NCBI GenBank assembly: GCA_951828385.1
Contig: OX639973.1
Span: 4,765,200-4,829,199 of the forward strand
Direction: 5' to 3'
Length of the DNA stretch: 64,000 bases
Source: an uncultured Poribacteria bacterium
Lineage (GTDB): Bacteria > Poribacteria > WGA-4E > WGA-3G
This document shows, one piece after another, positions 51,385-60,286 of this stretch. The notes beneath the pieces were generated by a model. That model searched no databases. It was not told the origin of the DNA and worked only from the letters and a program-made list of their open reading frames with translations. Within the stretch, counting starts at the first letter, position 1, and the number at the start of each line of letters is the position of its first letter. The position numbers were made by a program, and so were the translations under genes.

Positions 51385-53289
51385 ATGGTTCTGACCCGTG
51401 GTGTCACCCTAAAATCGGTCACACTATCACTTATCCTAATCCCGATCAACTGCTATTGGATTATGTATACGGAGATGGTCTGGTGGGGACTCTTTCCGAC
51501 AACGATGTCGCTCTTTTTTAATGCAGTCTTTTTTCTCTTTATTATCACACTCTTCAACCTGCTTCTTCGGCGAGTAAAACGGCAATGGGCATTGACGCAC
51601 GGTGAGCTACTTGTTATCTATGTGATGCTCTGTATGGCGAGTGCTATCGCATCACACGACCACGCGCAGGTGCTTATCCCTATGATCGGACACGTCTTCT
51701 GGTTTGATACGCCTGAAAACGAATGGCGAGAACTTCTCTATCGATACATGCCGACATGGGGAACAGTCCAAGATAAACGGATTTTGGAGGGATTTTACGA
51801 AGGACAATCGACAATTTATGACACAGAGGTTTTACGGGCATGGTTAGGGCCGACATTGTGGTGGACGAGCTTTATTTTAGTGCTTGTCTTTGTTATGCTG
51901 TGCATCAATGTTGTGCTACGCAAACAGTGGACAGAACGCGAGAAACTCGCCTATCCGATCATCCAACTGCCCTTGGAAATGACGCGGGACAGCGGCGCAA
52001 ACTTCTTCCGGGGCAGAGTGTTTTGGACAGCGTTTATCCTCGTTTCACTTCTAAATCTTGTTAACGGACTCAGCTATCTCTTCCCAACAATCCCGATCAT
52101 CGGGGTTCGGTTTCGGAATATCAGCCAGTTTTTTAATGAAAAACCGTGGAACGCTATCGGATGGACACCCTTTTCTATCTATCCGTTTGTCATTGGACTC
52201 GGATTCTTCATGCCGTTGGATTTATCGTTTTCTTGTTGGTTCTTTTACCTGTTTCGCAAGATGCAAAGGGTCGGTGGCGCGATCATCGGGGTTCGGAGTC
52301 TACCGGGATTCCCTTATGACCGTCAGCAATCCCTCGGTGCGTATCTCGGACTTGCAATTTTCGCGGTATGGGCGAGCCGTAAATACCTCGCTGAAGTCTT
52401 CAAGCAGGTCGCCACCGGACACTCAAGGCTTGACGAATCGGTTGAGCCGATGCGGTATCGTGCCGCAATCATCGGTATTGTGTTAGGATGTGTCTATCTT
52501 ATAGCGTTTTCTGTGAAGATAGGCATCAGCATTTCGCTCGGTATCGCCTTTTTCGTCATGTATTTCGCACTCTCAACGGGGATCACGCGCATGCGGGTGG
52601 AATCCGGTGCTCCTGCACATGACCTACATTATATGGGACCGGATTACGCCTTACCCGCGATTTTAGGTTCACGTGGCATGGGTGGCTCTAATCTGACGGC
52701 ACTCTCTTTCCTGTTTTTCTTCAATCGCGCCCACAGGAGTCATCCGATGCCGCATCAATTGGAGGGATTCCAACTCGCTTCACGCGCAAGATTTAACCCG
52801 AAACCGCTGGTCTGGGCGATGCTTTTGGCAGTGGTTGTGGGGTCTATCGGCTCGTTCTGGGCATATCTGCATGATGTCTATCGATTTGGGTCTGCAGGCA
52901 GCTTCGCACATCATCCGTTCAATCGACTCCAACAGCAGCTCAATTTCCCGACAAACACGAACATCCCTGAAGTAACGTTTATGGGTATCGGGATGGGATT
53001 CACCTTTCTTCTGATGTTTCTACGGATGCGGTTCTTTTGGTGGCCCTTCCATGCTGTCGGGTACGCTGTCTCTGGGGCAGCGGATTGGTGTATGAACTGG
53101 CTCTGGATATCACTCATGATTAGCACAATCGCAAAATGGCTGATTATCAAGCAGGGCGGATTGCAATTACACCGAAAAGCAGCTCCTTTCTTCCTCGGTT
53201 TAATCCTTGGCGAATTCGTCGCCGGCAGTTTGTGGAGCTTCTACGGCATGGTAACAGAGACCCGTATCTTTCCGTTTAAGGACTGGTAA
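51385..53289 (+). CDS. Large polytopic membrane protein (DUF6784/DUF6785-type)
   Basis: 634 residues with about 12-14 hydrophobic helices spread over the whole length. N-terminal residues include a loop H-D-H-A-Q-V-L-I-P and a mid-region G-I-T-R-M-R-V-E-S-G-A-P. This matches the layout of uncharacterised polytopic proteins of the DUF6785 type, recalled from pattern rather than proven. AGGAG precedes the ATG, 20 bases after the ASPIC gene. Perhaps a transporter or a glycan-related membrane enzyme; no catalytic motif is clear. Confidence 0.7.
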   Translation: MVLTRGVTLKSVTLSLILIPINCYWIMYTEMVWWGLFPTTMSLFFNAVFFLFIITLFNLLLRRVKRQWALTHGELLVIYVMLCMASAIASHDHAQVLIPMIGHVFWFDTPENEWRELLYRYMPTWGTVQDKRILEGFYEGQSTIYDTEVLRAWLGPTLWWTSFILVLVFVMLCINVVLRKQWTEREKLAYPIIQLPLEMTRDSGANFFRGRVFWTAFILVSLLNLVNGLSYLFPTIPIIGVRFRNISQFFNEKPWNAIGWTPFSIYPFVIGLGFFMPLDLSFSCWFFYLFRKMQRVGGAIIGVRSLPGFPYDRQQSLGAYLGLAIFAVWASRKYLAEVFKQVATGHSRLDESVEPMRYRAAIIGIVLGCVYLIAFSVKIGISISLGIAFFVMYFALSTGITRMRVESGAPAHDLHYMGPDYALPAILGSRGMGGSNLTALSFLFFFNRAHRSHPMPHQLEGFQLASRARFNPKPLVWAMLLAVVVGSIGSFWAYLHDVYRFGSAGSFAHHPFNRLQQQLNFPTNTNIPEVTFMGIGMGFTFLLMFLRMRFFWWPFHAVGYAVSGAADWCMNWLWISLMISTIAKWLIIKQGGLQLHRKAAPFFLGLILGEFVAGSLWSFYGMVTETRIFPFKDW

Positions 53290-53667
53290 TTCACTTTTCC
53301 GCCTATGAATTCCCTCAAAAATTAACCTCATCTAAATTGACACCCATTTACACTTATTGATAATGAAACCCATTATCAATATACTTTTGCCAAAGTAATG
53401 ATACTTTGCCTAAAACCCATGTAATGACTTGGTTTGAGGGTTTTAAATCTCGAAAATCCAACACCAGAATTTTGGCGGATCAATTTTAAACGTCAAGCAT
53501 GGGCGCACCTGATAATTTCAGTAACATTGACCCAGAAAGGGCGTTGTCGCTGCCTTACAAGCCAGATTGGCACTCGAAAAATATTAACGAAAAGATAAAT
53601 TAGGGATACCCCTAAAATTAGGGGCGCGTGAGTCTTGTTGTCGTAAAAAGAGGATTGGTGATAGGGG
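53290..53667. other. Intergenic stretch with three consecutive hairpins
   Basis: No gene seen. CTAAATTGACACC at 53335 is an isolated copy of the inverted end of the element at 40658. Three palindromes then follow closely: TATTGATAATG/CATTATCAATA (53355-53381, loop AAACC), CAAAGTA/TACTTTG (53391-53408, loop ATGA) and AAAACCC/GGGTTTT (53412-53444). This could be a structured RNA, an end-of-operon signal or a decayed mobile repeat. Confidence 0.45.
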
Positions 53668-53699
53668 AAAAAAAATGGCGAGGTTGGGAAACCTCGCCA
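53668..53699 (-). terminator. Rho-independent terminator of the DUF1552 gene
   Basis: On the minus strand a perfect ten-base stem TGGCGAGGTT/AACCTCGCCA with a four-base loop is followed directly by eight T. It starts about 25 bases after the stop codon at 53724. Confidence 0.8.
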
Positions 53700-53723
53700 G
53701 CGAATATGTGAGAGCGCGCGGTC

Positions 53724-55067
53724 TTAAGAAAGGTTTTGCAAACTACCCGTGCTATCGCCTATTTGCGCCAAATTTACATCCATACGGTTGAGCATCGACA
53801 ACCAGAGATTATTGAGCGGTGTCTCTTTCGGATAACGGATATGGCGACCACTTTTAAGCGTGCCACAGCCACCGCCTGCGAGCAGAATCGGGAGATCGTG
53901 GTGGCTGTGTCGGTTGCCATCCGCGTTTCCGCTACCATATAGGATCATCGAATGATCCAGCAGCGAACCCTCCCCTTCAACCGTAGCATCAAGTTTCTCT
54001 AAGAAGTATGCCAACTGTTGTGAATGGAAAATATCGATCCGTTTGATCTTTGCCTTCTTCTCTTCATCACCACCGTGATGCGACAAGTTGTGGTGTCCTT
54101 CAGTGACATTGACAGCCGGATACGACTTATTACTGCCTTCATTTGCTAACGTAAAAGTCACAACACGGGTCACATCTGTCTGGAAGGCGAGGATAATCAG
54201 GTCCATCATGAGTCGGACGTGTTCTTGGAAATCTTTGGGAATCTCCTCCGGCGCGGCGTAATCTGGGCTTTCGATGGGTGGAAACTTTTCGGCTGCGTCA
54301 ATTCGCAGCTCAATGTCCCGAATAGCGGAGAAGTACTCATCAAGTTTACGTACATCGTTTCCGCTGACTTGACGGATCAAATCCTTTGAGTCCTGCGTGA
54401 CAAAATCAAGGATACTTTTTCGCTGTTGATCGCGCTCGACGCGTCGGGCATTTGGCATCGTAGAAAACAGGCGTTCAAAGGCGAGTTTCGGATTCACCTC
54501 TTTCGGGAGCGGCTGCGTCGCAGAACGCCACGACAGTGTTGAGGAGTAGACGCAACTATAACCGGAGTCACAGTTTCCTGATCTGTAACCCGGATCAATG
54601 CCGAGTTCCAGGGACGGAAGACGGGTCTGCGCACCGACATGCGTTGCTGCGGCTTGGTCAACAGAAACGCCAGCATGAATATCAGCACCGTCAGTTTTAC
54701 GCGGTTGTGCACCTGTTAGAAATGCCGCCATCGCGCGGGCATGATCACCACCCCCGTCGCCGTTGGCGCGTGCCTTATCCGCCGTTAAACCGCTAAGTAC
54801 CAGTGTTTTATCCTTCACACTCTCTAACGGTTTCAGAATATCTGTAAGCGCGTAGTCCGCCCCTACCTGTTTCGGAGTCCAATCCTCCATTATCTTTCCG
54901 TTAGGCACATAGAGGAACGCCATCCGATTCGGTACAGTCTGCGTTGCCCCTGCGGGCGCGGCTGCCCACGATGTAACAGGTCCCATCACTTCCAACCACG
55001 GTAGCGCGACAGTGACCCCTAAACCTCGTAGAAATGTCCGACGTGAAAGTTGTTTTGATGTGTTCAT
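53724..55067 (-). CDS. DUF1552 family protein with Tat signal
   Basis: 447 residues. The N-terminus MNTSKQLSRRTFLRGLGV carries a twin-arginine signal followed by a hydrophobic core, so export is folded. The rest matches DUF1552: P-N-G-K-I-M-E-D-W, D-H-A-R-A-M-A-A-F-L-T-G, S-V-D-Q-A-A-A, Y-G-S-G-N-A-D-G-N-x-H-x-H-x-D-L-P. DUF1552 genes in Planctomycetes-like bacteria usually pair with a DUF1592/DUF1588 gene; none is next to it. AAGGAAAAG precedes the ATG. Function unknown. Confidence 0.88.
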   Translation of the reverse strand: MNTSKQLSRRTFLRGLGVTVALPWLEVMGPVTSWAAAPAGATQTVPNRMAFLYVPNGKIMEDWTPKQVGADYALTDILKPLESVKDKTLVLSGLTADKARANGDGGGDHARAMAAFLTGAQPRKTDGADIHAGVSVDQAAATHVGAQTRLPSLELGIDPGYRSGNCDSGYSCVYSSTLSWRSATQPLPKEVNPKLAFERLFSTMPNARRVERDQQRKSILDFVTQDSKDLIRQVSGNDVRKLDEYFSAIRDIELRIDAAEKFPPIESPDYAAPEEIPKDFQEHVRLMMDLIILAFQTDVTRVVTFTLANEGSNKSYPAVNVTEGHHNLSHHGGDEEKKAKIKRIDIFHSQQLAYFLEKLDATVEGEGSLLDHSMILYGSGNADGNRHSHHDLPILLAGGGCGTLKSGRHIRYPKETPLNNLWLSMLNRMDVNLAQIGDSTGSLQNLS

Positions 55068-55314
55068 AACTTTTCCTTGGTGATGTCGCCTATTGCTTAA
55101 AGGCAGGGCATCTCAATTTTATGTATGCATAAATTATATTACATTTTTAGGTCAATGTCAAGTCTTTGTTTCGAGAAAACGACTGGTTCTAATTCACTTC
55201 TATAGCGTGAGATGGAATGTAAAAAGGCGATTGCGATCCAACATCGCTGCTGGTATCAACAACCGCCTCTACCCTTGAAGCATTTCTATTTTCAAGATAA
55301 CGCCTCCTAAGAAG

Positions 55315-55677
55315 TTAGTCTGCTAAACCCAGTTTTTGCGCCGCGTTTGTCAGTTTGACGGTCACTTGGCTCACCAGCTGGCTGACGCGCGACTCAGAAA
55401 GCTGCAATATTGCGGCAATCTCACAATTCCGTTGATCCTCACGAAGACAAGCGAAAACGGCTTGTTCGCGGGGGGTCAACACTTTTAAAAGCGTAGGCAA
55501 GGCAGATGCAAAACTGATGTCTCGGACGAGTTCATCCTCAAAGTCAGCATATAGGTTTAGAGCCGTACCTAACCGCGCGACATACTGATTGGTTCCATCA
55601 TCAATGCCGTTGTGCGGATTCCAATTGAGAAGTTCACGATTACTATGGCTGAGCTCCTTACCTTTTGCATCCATCAA
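55315..55677 (-). CDS. Sigma-70-like factor, C-terminal part (frameshifted)
   Basis: 120 residues with a region-4 helix-turn-helix: L-T-P-R-E-Q-A-V-F-A-C-L, then C-E-I-A-A-I-L-Q-L-S-E-S-R-V-S-Q-L. Upstream of its start the frame continues back as W-A-L-M-D-A-K-G-K-E, the conserved region-2 continuation (R-I-W-A-L-M-D-A) of the other half. The break corresponds to a doubled TG (ATC TG-TGG). So this is half of one sigma factor, or a translationally coupled partner starting at TGATG. Confidence 0.7.
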   Translation of the reverse strand: MMDAKGKELSHSNRELLNWNPHNGIDDGTNQYVARLGTALNLYADFEDELVRDISFASALPTLLKVLTPREQAVFACLREDQRNCEIAAILQLSESRVSQLVSQVTVKLTNAAQKLGLAD

Positions 55678-55952
55678 AGCCCACAGATCCGAGGGCGGAT
55701 GAAAGTTCCGAAGCTTGCACCACTTTCATGTGATGGGTTGAACTTCGGTCCCTTTTCAACAAGCGTTAAAGAAGCAATTTGTAACATATCATCGCGGAGA
55801 TCAGGACGTTTCGGTGGCGCGGACGACATGCACACCGCACAGCACTTCAAATCTGGCAAAAGTGATTTTACGGTTTTATTATCCGGTTGGAAAATGCCCT
55901 GATGTTTGTACGCTGGACATTTTACACCACCCGATTGACATTTCAAAGCCAT
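55674..55952 (-). CDS. Sigma-70-like factor, N-terminal part with cysteine motif (frameshifted)
   Basis: 92 residues from the ATG at 55952 (GGAGGG upstream). The first 45 residues hold six Cys (K-C-x6-C, then K-C-C-A-V-C), perhaps a metal or redox site. D-L-R-D-D-M-L-Q-I-A-S-L-T-L-V-E and K-F-N-P-S-H-E-S-G-A-S-F-G-T-F match sigma region 2.1-2.2. The frame ends at TGA just where homology passes into the other frame. Sits downstream of a STAS-domain gene. Confidence 0.7.
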   Translation of the reverse strand: MALKCQSGGVKCPAYKHQGIFQPDNKTVKSLLPDLKCCAVCMSSAPPKRPDLRDDMLQIASLTLVEKGPKFNPSHESGASFGTFIRPRICGL

Positions 55953-56044
55953 CTGTTTACCCTCCATTTTCAATTGATCAGAGGTAATTCCAGACTACAC
56001 ATATTTATTCTAAGACATTCAAAGTAAAAAGTCAAGCTTATCTT

Positions 56045-56193
56045 AGCGGTCGGCAGGGCTATTTAGTTCTCGGTTTTTTCGTCCAATTTTGGCCCCCAGG
56101 ACCGGTAGGTGCGTGTTTCTAACCGCACCGGATCTGTAACAAAAAGCATAAAGCCCGCGAATTTCTTAAAACTAAATCACCCTGAGCGGTCGG
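56045..56193. repeat. Complete MITE with 9-base target duplication
   Basis: AGCGGTCGG at 56045-56053 and 56185-56193 flanks a 131-base element. Its ends are CAGGGCTATTTAGTT and AACTAAATCACCCTG, imperfect inverted repeats. Inside is the hairpin CCGGTAGGTGCG ... CGCACCGG. Related ends occur at 19664 and 47083. Confidence 0.75.
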
Positions 56194-56250
56194 TGTATAA
56201 AGTTTTTAGCATTAAGTCATCCCTTTCTCTTATAATGTGGCAGTAAACTG

Positions 56251-56619
56251 TCATTCATCCTGCCCATGAAGGGTAACACGGTTTGATAGTATTGCGACTG
56301 CAATATCCTCATTGTCGAAATGCTCAAAGATATTAATAAGCCGGGTTCGGATAATCAAGCTTTTGATGTTCATACCTACATTGATAACACCAATACGCCC
56401 TTTTTTCCGCCTCGCTACAATATACGCCTCTACCAATGTTCCGAGGCCCGAGCTGTCAATCTTATTAACCCGTTTGAAGTCGATGAGAATGCCTGACATA
56501 TCAGAGGCATCCATCTGAGAAATGAGTTTTTCTCGAAATTGCGACGCTGCAACGCCGATGAGTTTCCCGTATGGTTTCAAAATCGGAACGCCGCCTTTCA
56601 AGCGCATTATAGTTGTCAT
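56251..56619 (-). CDS. STAS-domain protein (anti-anti-sigma factor-like)
   Basis: 122 residues of one STAS domain: V-P-I-L-K-P-Y-G-K-L at the start, I-L-I-D-F-K-R-V-N-K-I-D-S-S-G-L-G-T-L at 44-62 with Ser56/57 at the phosphorylation position, and the C-terminal I-F-E-H-F-D-N-E-D-I-A. Such proteins bind anti-sigma kinases of the SpoIIAB/RsbW type and release sigma factors. GGGGAAG before the ATG. The next gene on the strand is the cysteine-rich sigma factor, separated by a MITE; no anti-sigma kinase lies beside it. Confidence 0.88.
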   Translation of the reverse strand: MTTIMRLKGGVPILKPYGKLIGVAASQFREKLISQMDASDMSGILIDFKRVNKIDSSGLGTLVEAYIVARRKKGRIGVINVGMNIKSLIIRTRLINIFEHFDNEDIAVAILSNRVTLHGQDE

Positions 56620-56911
56620 AAGTCTTCCCCTTTTGTTTGAAGGCTGATTACTGATTATGTCCGTCTATCCTATTAATTATAGAGATGAAACTGAAAAAGT
56701 TTAGGGTAAACTTCATTTTTTTTTAAATTTAATAAAAAGTATGTGCTGCTGTAGCACACTGAACGGTTTTAAACGATGGATAAGGCTGTTAATGGACAAC
56801 GACCGAACCCATTTGAACATGGACGTTCAGCTGCTACTTGTCAACATAGGAGGGACGCAGCGAGTCTATCGCTCGCTGCGTAAGGTGGGTTATCTGTATG
56901 AGACAGACGCG

Positions 56912-57952
56912 CTAAAACAGCGGTGCGCCTTGCGCTTCAACATAAACCGAGTACAGAGATTGGCTGCCTGTCATAAAAAGCCGGTTCCGCTTCACACCGC
57001 CGAAGCAGATGTTGGAACAAATTTCTGGGAGGTGAATCTTACCAATAAGTGTTCCGTCCGGTGCGAAGATATGCACCCCATCGTAGCCTTCACCGACCCA
57101 GCCTGTACCCGCCCAAACATTGCCATCAGTATCACACCGGAGACCGTCAGCAGCACCAGGTGCCATCTCAGCGAAGACCTGTTTATTACCCAACCCTTCG
57201 CTATCCACGACATCAAAGACAACGATATTTTTAGGTGTCCCTGTGTCAGCGATATAGAGTTTATCGTAGTCAGGCGAAAAACAGATGCCGTTAGGTTTTT
57301 CGAGTGCTTCTGTCACAACAGTCGCTTTACCGGTGTCTGGATTCAAACGATAGACAGAAGTCGGCAGTTCAAAGGGGGCTTTATGCCCTTCGTAATTAAA
57401 CATGATACCGTATCCTGGATCGGTAAACCAGATATGTCCATCTGGATGGACGACCACATCGTTCGGTGCGTTGAACCGTTTGCCTTCAAAGCTATCAATC
57501 AGGACAGTGACCGTCCCGCCATATTCGGTGCGTGTAACGCGCCTTGTGCCGTGTTCACAACTGATGAGCCGACCTTGTCGATCGCGCGTATGACCGTTGG
57601 TGTGGTTAGACGGTTTGCGGTAGACGCTCACCTTGCCGGTGGCTTCCTGCCATTTGAGAATACGGTTATTCGGAATATCGCTCCAGAGGAGGAATCCACC
57701 ATCGCCAAACCAGACGGGTCCCTCGGACCAACGTGCGCCTGTCCATAGGCGTTCCACGACGGCGTTCCCGATTTTATATTTCGCAAAACGCGGGTCGATA
57801 ACTTCAACTGCTGGATCCGGGTAACGGGTAATCGGTCCCTCTTTTGAAGGGATATCTGCCAAAGCCGTCAGCGGATTAAGGACCGGTAGAACGGCACTGA
57901 CTCCCAGACCCCGTAAAAATGTTCGACGTGAAAGTTGTTTTGATGTGTTCAT
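56912..57952 (-). CDS. SMP-30/gluconolactonase-like protein with Tat signal
   Basis: 346 residues from the ATG at 57952. The leader MNTSKQLSRRTFLRGLGV is identical to that of the DUF1552 protein at 53724. The mature part is a six-bladed propeller of the SMP-30/gluconolaconase/LRE type: E-G-P-V-W-F, N-G-H-T-R-D-R-Q-G-R, N-D-V-V-V-H-P-D-G-H-I-W-F-T-D-P and P-N-G-I-C-F-S-P-D-Y-D, with Glu, Asn and Asp metal ligands. Predicted periplasmic lactonase. The frame extends to 58033, but the Tat start is better. Confidence 0.88.
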   Translation of the reverse strand: MNTSKQLSRRTFLRGLGVSAVLPVLNPLTALADIPSKEGPITRYPDPAVEVIDPRFAKYKIGNAVVERLWTGARWSEGPVWFGDGGFLLWSDIPNNRILKWQEATGKVSVYRKPSNHTNGHTRDRQGRLISCEHGTRRVTRTEYGGTVTVLIDSFEGKRFNAPNDVVVHPDGHIWFTDPGYGIMFNYEGHKAPFELPTSVYRLNPDTGKATVVTEALEKPNGICFSPDYDKLYIADTGTPKNIVVFDVVDSEGLGNKQVFAEMAPGAADGLRCDTDGNVWAGTGWVGEGYDGVHIFAPDGTLIGKIHLPEICSNICFGGVKRNRLFMTGSQSLYSVYVEAQGAPLF

Positions 57953-58087
57953 GTATATTTCCACTGTTGACGTTAGTAGTTTATCAAACAATTTACGAAT
58001 GAATTTTGTTACCTGACTATCACTAAGGATCAAGGATAAGCTTCCAGTGGGAAACCCTTTATGTATATAGAAATACCGGGCGTGTTT

Positions 58088-58327
58088 CTATGCGTCTAAC
58101 GCTTGTAGGAACGCTTCAAAACTGGGAGTCTGGATTGCTGTGAGATGCAGTTCAGTCAGGCGATCGAGGCTAAAAATGGCTTCAAGTGCCTGTTCCACGT
58201 GCTGTGTATCACTATGTGGAAAGCGAGCGATAAGCGCAGAAAGAATATTTTTTATTGAGACTTCGCGTGCACCTTGTTCAATGCCGCGCTGTATCACGAG
58301 TTGGTAAAAAGGAGACTCTTGCATCAT
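58088..58327 (-). CDS. Short protein resembling the C-terminus of Rpn/PD-(D/E)xK transposase-like proteins
   Basis: 79 residues beginning M-M-Q-E-S-P-F-Y-Q-L-V-I-Q-R-G-I-E-Q-G-A-R-E, a phrase usually found near the end of Rpn-family nuclease-like proteins. The frame is open 16 codons further up (to a stop near 58374) without homology to the nuclease part. It may be a truncated remnant, or an independent short gene because a TTGACA-N18-TATAAT promoter lies right before it. Confidence 0.5.
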   Translation of the reverse strand: MMQESPFYQLVIQRGIEQGAREVSIKNILSALIARFPHSDTQHVEQALEAIFSLDRLTELHLTAIQTPSFEAFLQALDA

Positions 58328-58343
58328 ATTGCGCCATATCTGT

Positions 58344-58373
58344 ATTATATCGTTGTTTATAGCAGGATGTCAA
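58344..58373 (-). promoter_or_regulatory. Promoter before the short Rpn-tail gene
   Basis: On the minus strand TTGACA (58368-58373), 18-base spacer and TATAAT (58344-58349). Transcription would start next to the ATG at 58327, so the message would have almost no leader. Confidence 0.5.
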
Positions 58374-58534
58374 TCGTTTTTTCGGAATCTTCTGTCGGTT
58401 CTATTGGAGAAGTCGCGATAACGCGCGTTATTTATAGTTTGTATCAAATGACCCCATGAGTTACACTAATAGTATGCGTTAACCTAACAAGTAGATGTAT
58501 TTTTATCACCGATACTCTACTCATGGAGGTCACT

Positions 58535-59335
58535 ATGACACGCCAAAATGATACCGCCTATGGTATCAAACGACTCGAATCCAAGAACGCAAGAGCTGCG
58601 ATTATTCAGAAGATTTCAGCAGACTTTAATCTTATGCCTATCGTCGCTGAAGCCTACTATAAACAGATTTCAAGTTACTTTGAGCAACACGCCGATGTGC
58701 AACTGACATCCGGGCAAATCTGTTATGAAGCCGTCGCCGCCGAGGAACCCGCAGGTAAACACATCGCTTTAGCGAGAAAAGTCTCCTGTCGGTTGACACT
58801 CAATGCCATTCAGGAGGACTTTGAAGTCTTAGGCACTTATGGGCTCGCAGGACTCAGACGCCATCGCATCCTCCGATTGACCAAAGAAGCTTATGACCAA
58901 GAGGCCTTGTTGAGTCATGAGGATCTGGCGGTGTTATTAACCACCAGTCCCGCCACTGTCAAACGCGACATCCGAGCGTTAAAGCAGGCCGGCTATTTCG
59001 TGATGACGCGCGGGGCAAAACACGACATGGGCCCCGGCACGTCCCATAAAACCCAGATCTTGGAGTTGTATTTCAAGGCGTATACCTTCACCGAGATTGA
59101 GCAAAAGACGAACCACTCTGAACGCGCTGTCTGGCGGCACTTGAAAGACTTCACACAAGTCGCAACACTGCATCATCAAGGCTTTCCTGACGCACAGATA
59201 CGGCTCATCACTCACTTCTCCGACCGACTCATACGCGAGTATCTCGCGCTGTATAAGGAATACCAGAACACGGACCGAATGACCGAGCGCCTTCACCCAG
59301 AACCAGCGGATCCAAAAAAGGGGGAACTCTCATGA
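58535..59335 (+). CDS. DUF1670 family protein, first of pair
   Basis: 266 residues from the ATG at 58535, preceded by GGAGGTCACT; an in-frame ATG at 58523 overlaps that site. DUF1670-like features: L-T-K-E-A-Y-D-Q-E-A-L-L-S-H-E-D-L-A-V-L-L, a winged-helix-like T-V-K-R-D-I-R-A-L-K, the G-T-S-H-K-T-Q-I-L-E-L-Y block and a second helix-turn-helix (H-S-E-R-A-V-W-R-H-L). Probably a DNA-binding regulator; family function is unknown. ATGA overlap with the next gene. Confidence 0.8.
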   Translation: MTRQNDTAYGIKRLESKNARAAIIQKISADFNLMPIVAEAYYKQISSYFEQHADVQLTSGQICYEAVAAEEPAGKHIALARKVSCRLTLNAIQEDFEVLGTYGLAGLRRHRILRLTKEAYDQEALLSHEDLAVLLTTSPATVKRDIRALKQAGYFVMTRGAKHDMGPGTSHKTQILELYFKAYTFTEIEQKTNHSERAVWRHLKDFTQVATLHHQGFPDAQIRLITHFSDRLIREYLALYKEYQNTDRMTERLHPEPADPKKGELS

Positions 59336-60219
59336 GCAAACCTTTGACGCGCACGCAGATCAACGAGAAGAAGTTCAGACGCATCAACGATAAATCGCTA
59401 CGCCAGCTGCTGATCCATCGCTTTCTCAATGACTATGGCTATGACAAAGGCGAAGTCACGGCTACCGCTATTGTTGATGATATTCTTACGACCGTTGAGG
59501 ACTATTTCGTGATTACCCTCCCTTTGGAGAAACTCGCCACGGGGGATCAACTCCCTGATGAACGGTTGCTGAGTTATGGACACCTCGTTTGGATGGCTGT
59601 GCCTATTGAGGAACACCCTGAAAGAGGAAAATCCATCATCAAAACGCGTATGAAACCTATCATCCTGACATACCTCGCCACAGAGGATATTGAATCCTTT
59701 CGCAACGGTTTTACCTCACGGAAACCACTGCGGATCAATCGCTTGGTTCGCTGGTGTCATCAAGCTTATGACCAAGGGGCCTTATTGACACAACTCGACT
59801 TAGCCGTCTTGCTCAATGTCTGTGATGCTGTCGTCTGTGATTATGTCAATGAGTGGCAAAAGACCACCGGCGAAATCCTGCCCACTCGGGGCAATATCCA
59901 TGATTTATCGGGGGCTATTACCCACAAGAAAGAGATCATAACCCGCTATCTTCAAGGATATCTCACCCCGAGTATTGCTGCGAAAACCAAGCACTCTAAA
60001 GAAGCAGTTGACCGATACATTCGCGACTATGAGATCGTCAAAGTCGTTCGCAAGGCAACCGCTGATATTGACAACATCTCACAGATTACACGACTTTCGA
60101 GACGCGTCATTTCTCAATATCTCGACCTGATTCCCAAGCACCAACTCCAAGCCATAGATGCAAACCTCGCCAATTCAGCCGCAAACGATAACGCGACAGA
60201 GCAAGGAGAAACCCAATGA
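59332..60219 (+). CDS. DUF1670 family protein, second of pair
   Basis: 295 residues, a diverged paralogue of the preceding protein with the same blocks: W-C-H-Q-A-Y-D-Q-G-A-L-L-T-Q-L-D-L-A-V-L-L, A-I-T-H-K-K-E-I-I-T-R-Y-L and K-H-S-K-E-A-V-D-R-Y-I. Its start overlaps the first gene's stop (ATGA) with GGGGG upstream, so production is coupled, perhaps as a heteromer. Context gives no target. Confidence 0.8.
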   Translation: MSKPLTRTQINEKKFRRINDKSLRQLLIHRFLNDYGYDKGEVTATAIVDDILTTVEDYFVITLPLEKLATGDQLPDERLLSYGHLVWMAVPIEEHPERGKSIIKTRMKPIILTYLATEDIESFRNGFTSRKPLRINRLVRWCHQAYDQGALLTQLDLAVLLNVCDAVVCDYVNEWQKTTGEILPTRGNIHDLSGAITHKKEIITRYLQGYLTPSIAAKTKHSKEAVDRYIRDYEIVKVVRKATADIDNISQITRLSRRVISQYLDLIPKHQLQAIDANLANSAANDNATEQGETQ

Positions 60220-60286
60220 TACCCTAACCTCCTGTTCCTAACCCATTTGACTTGGCAAAACCGGAGCCGCTTCTGTAAAAATACGC

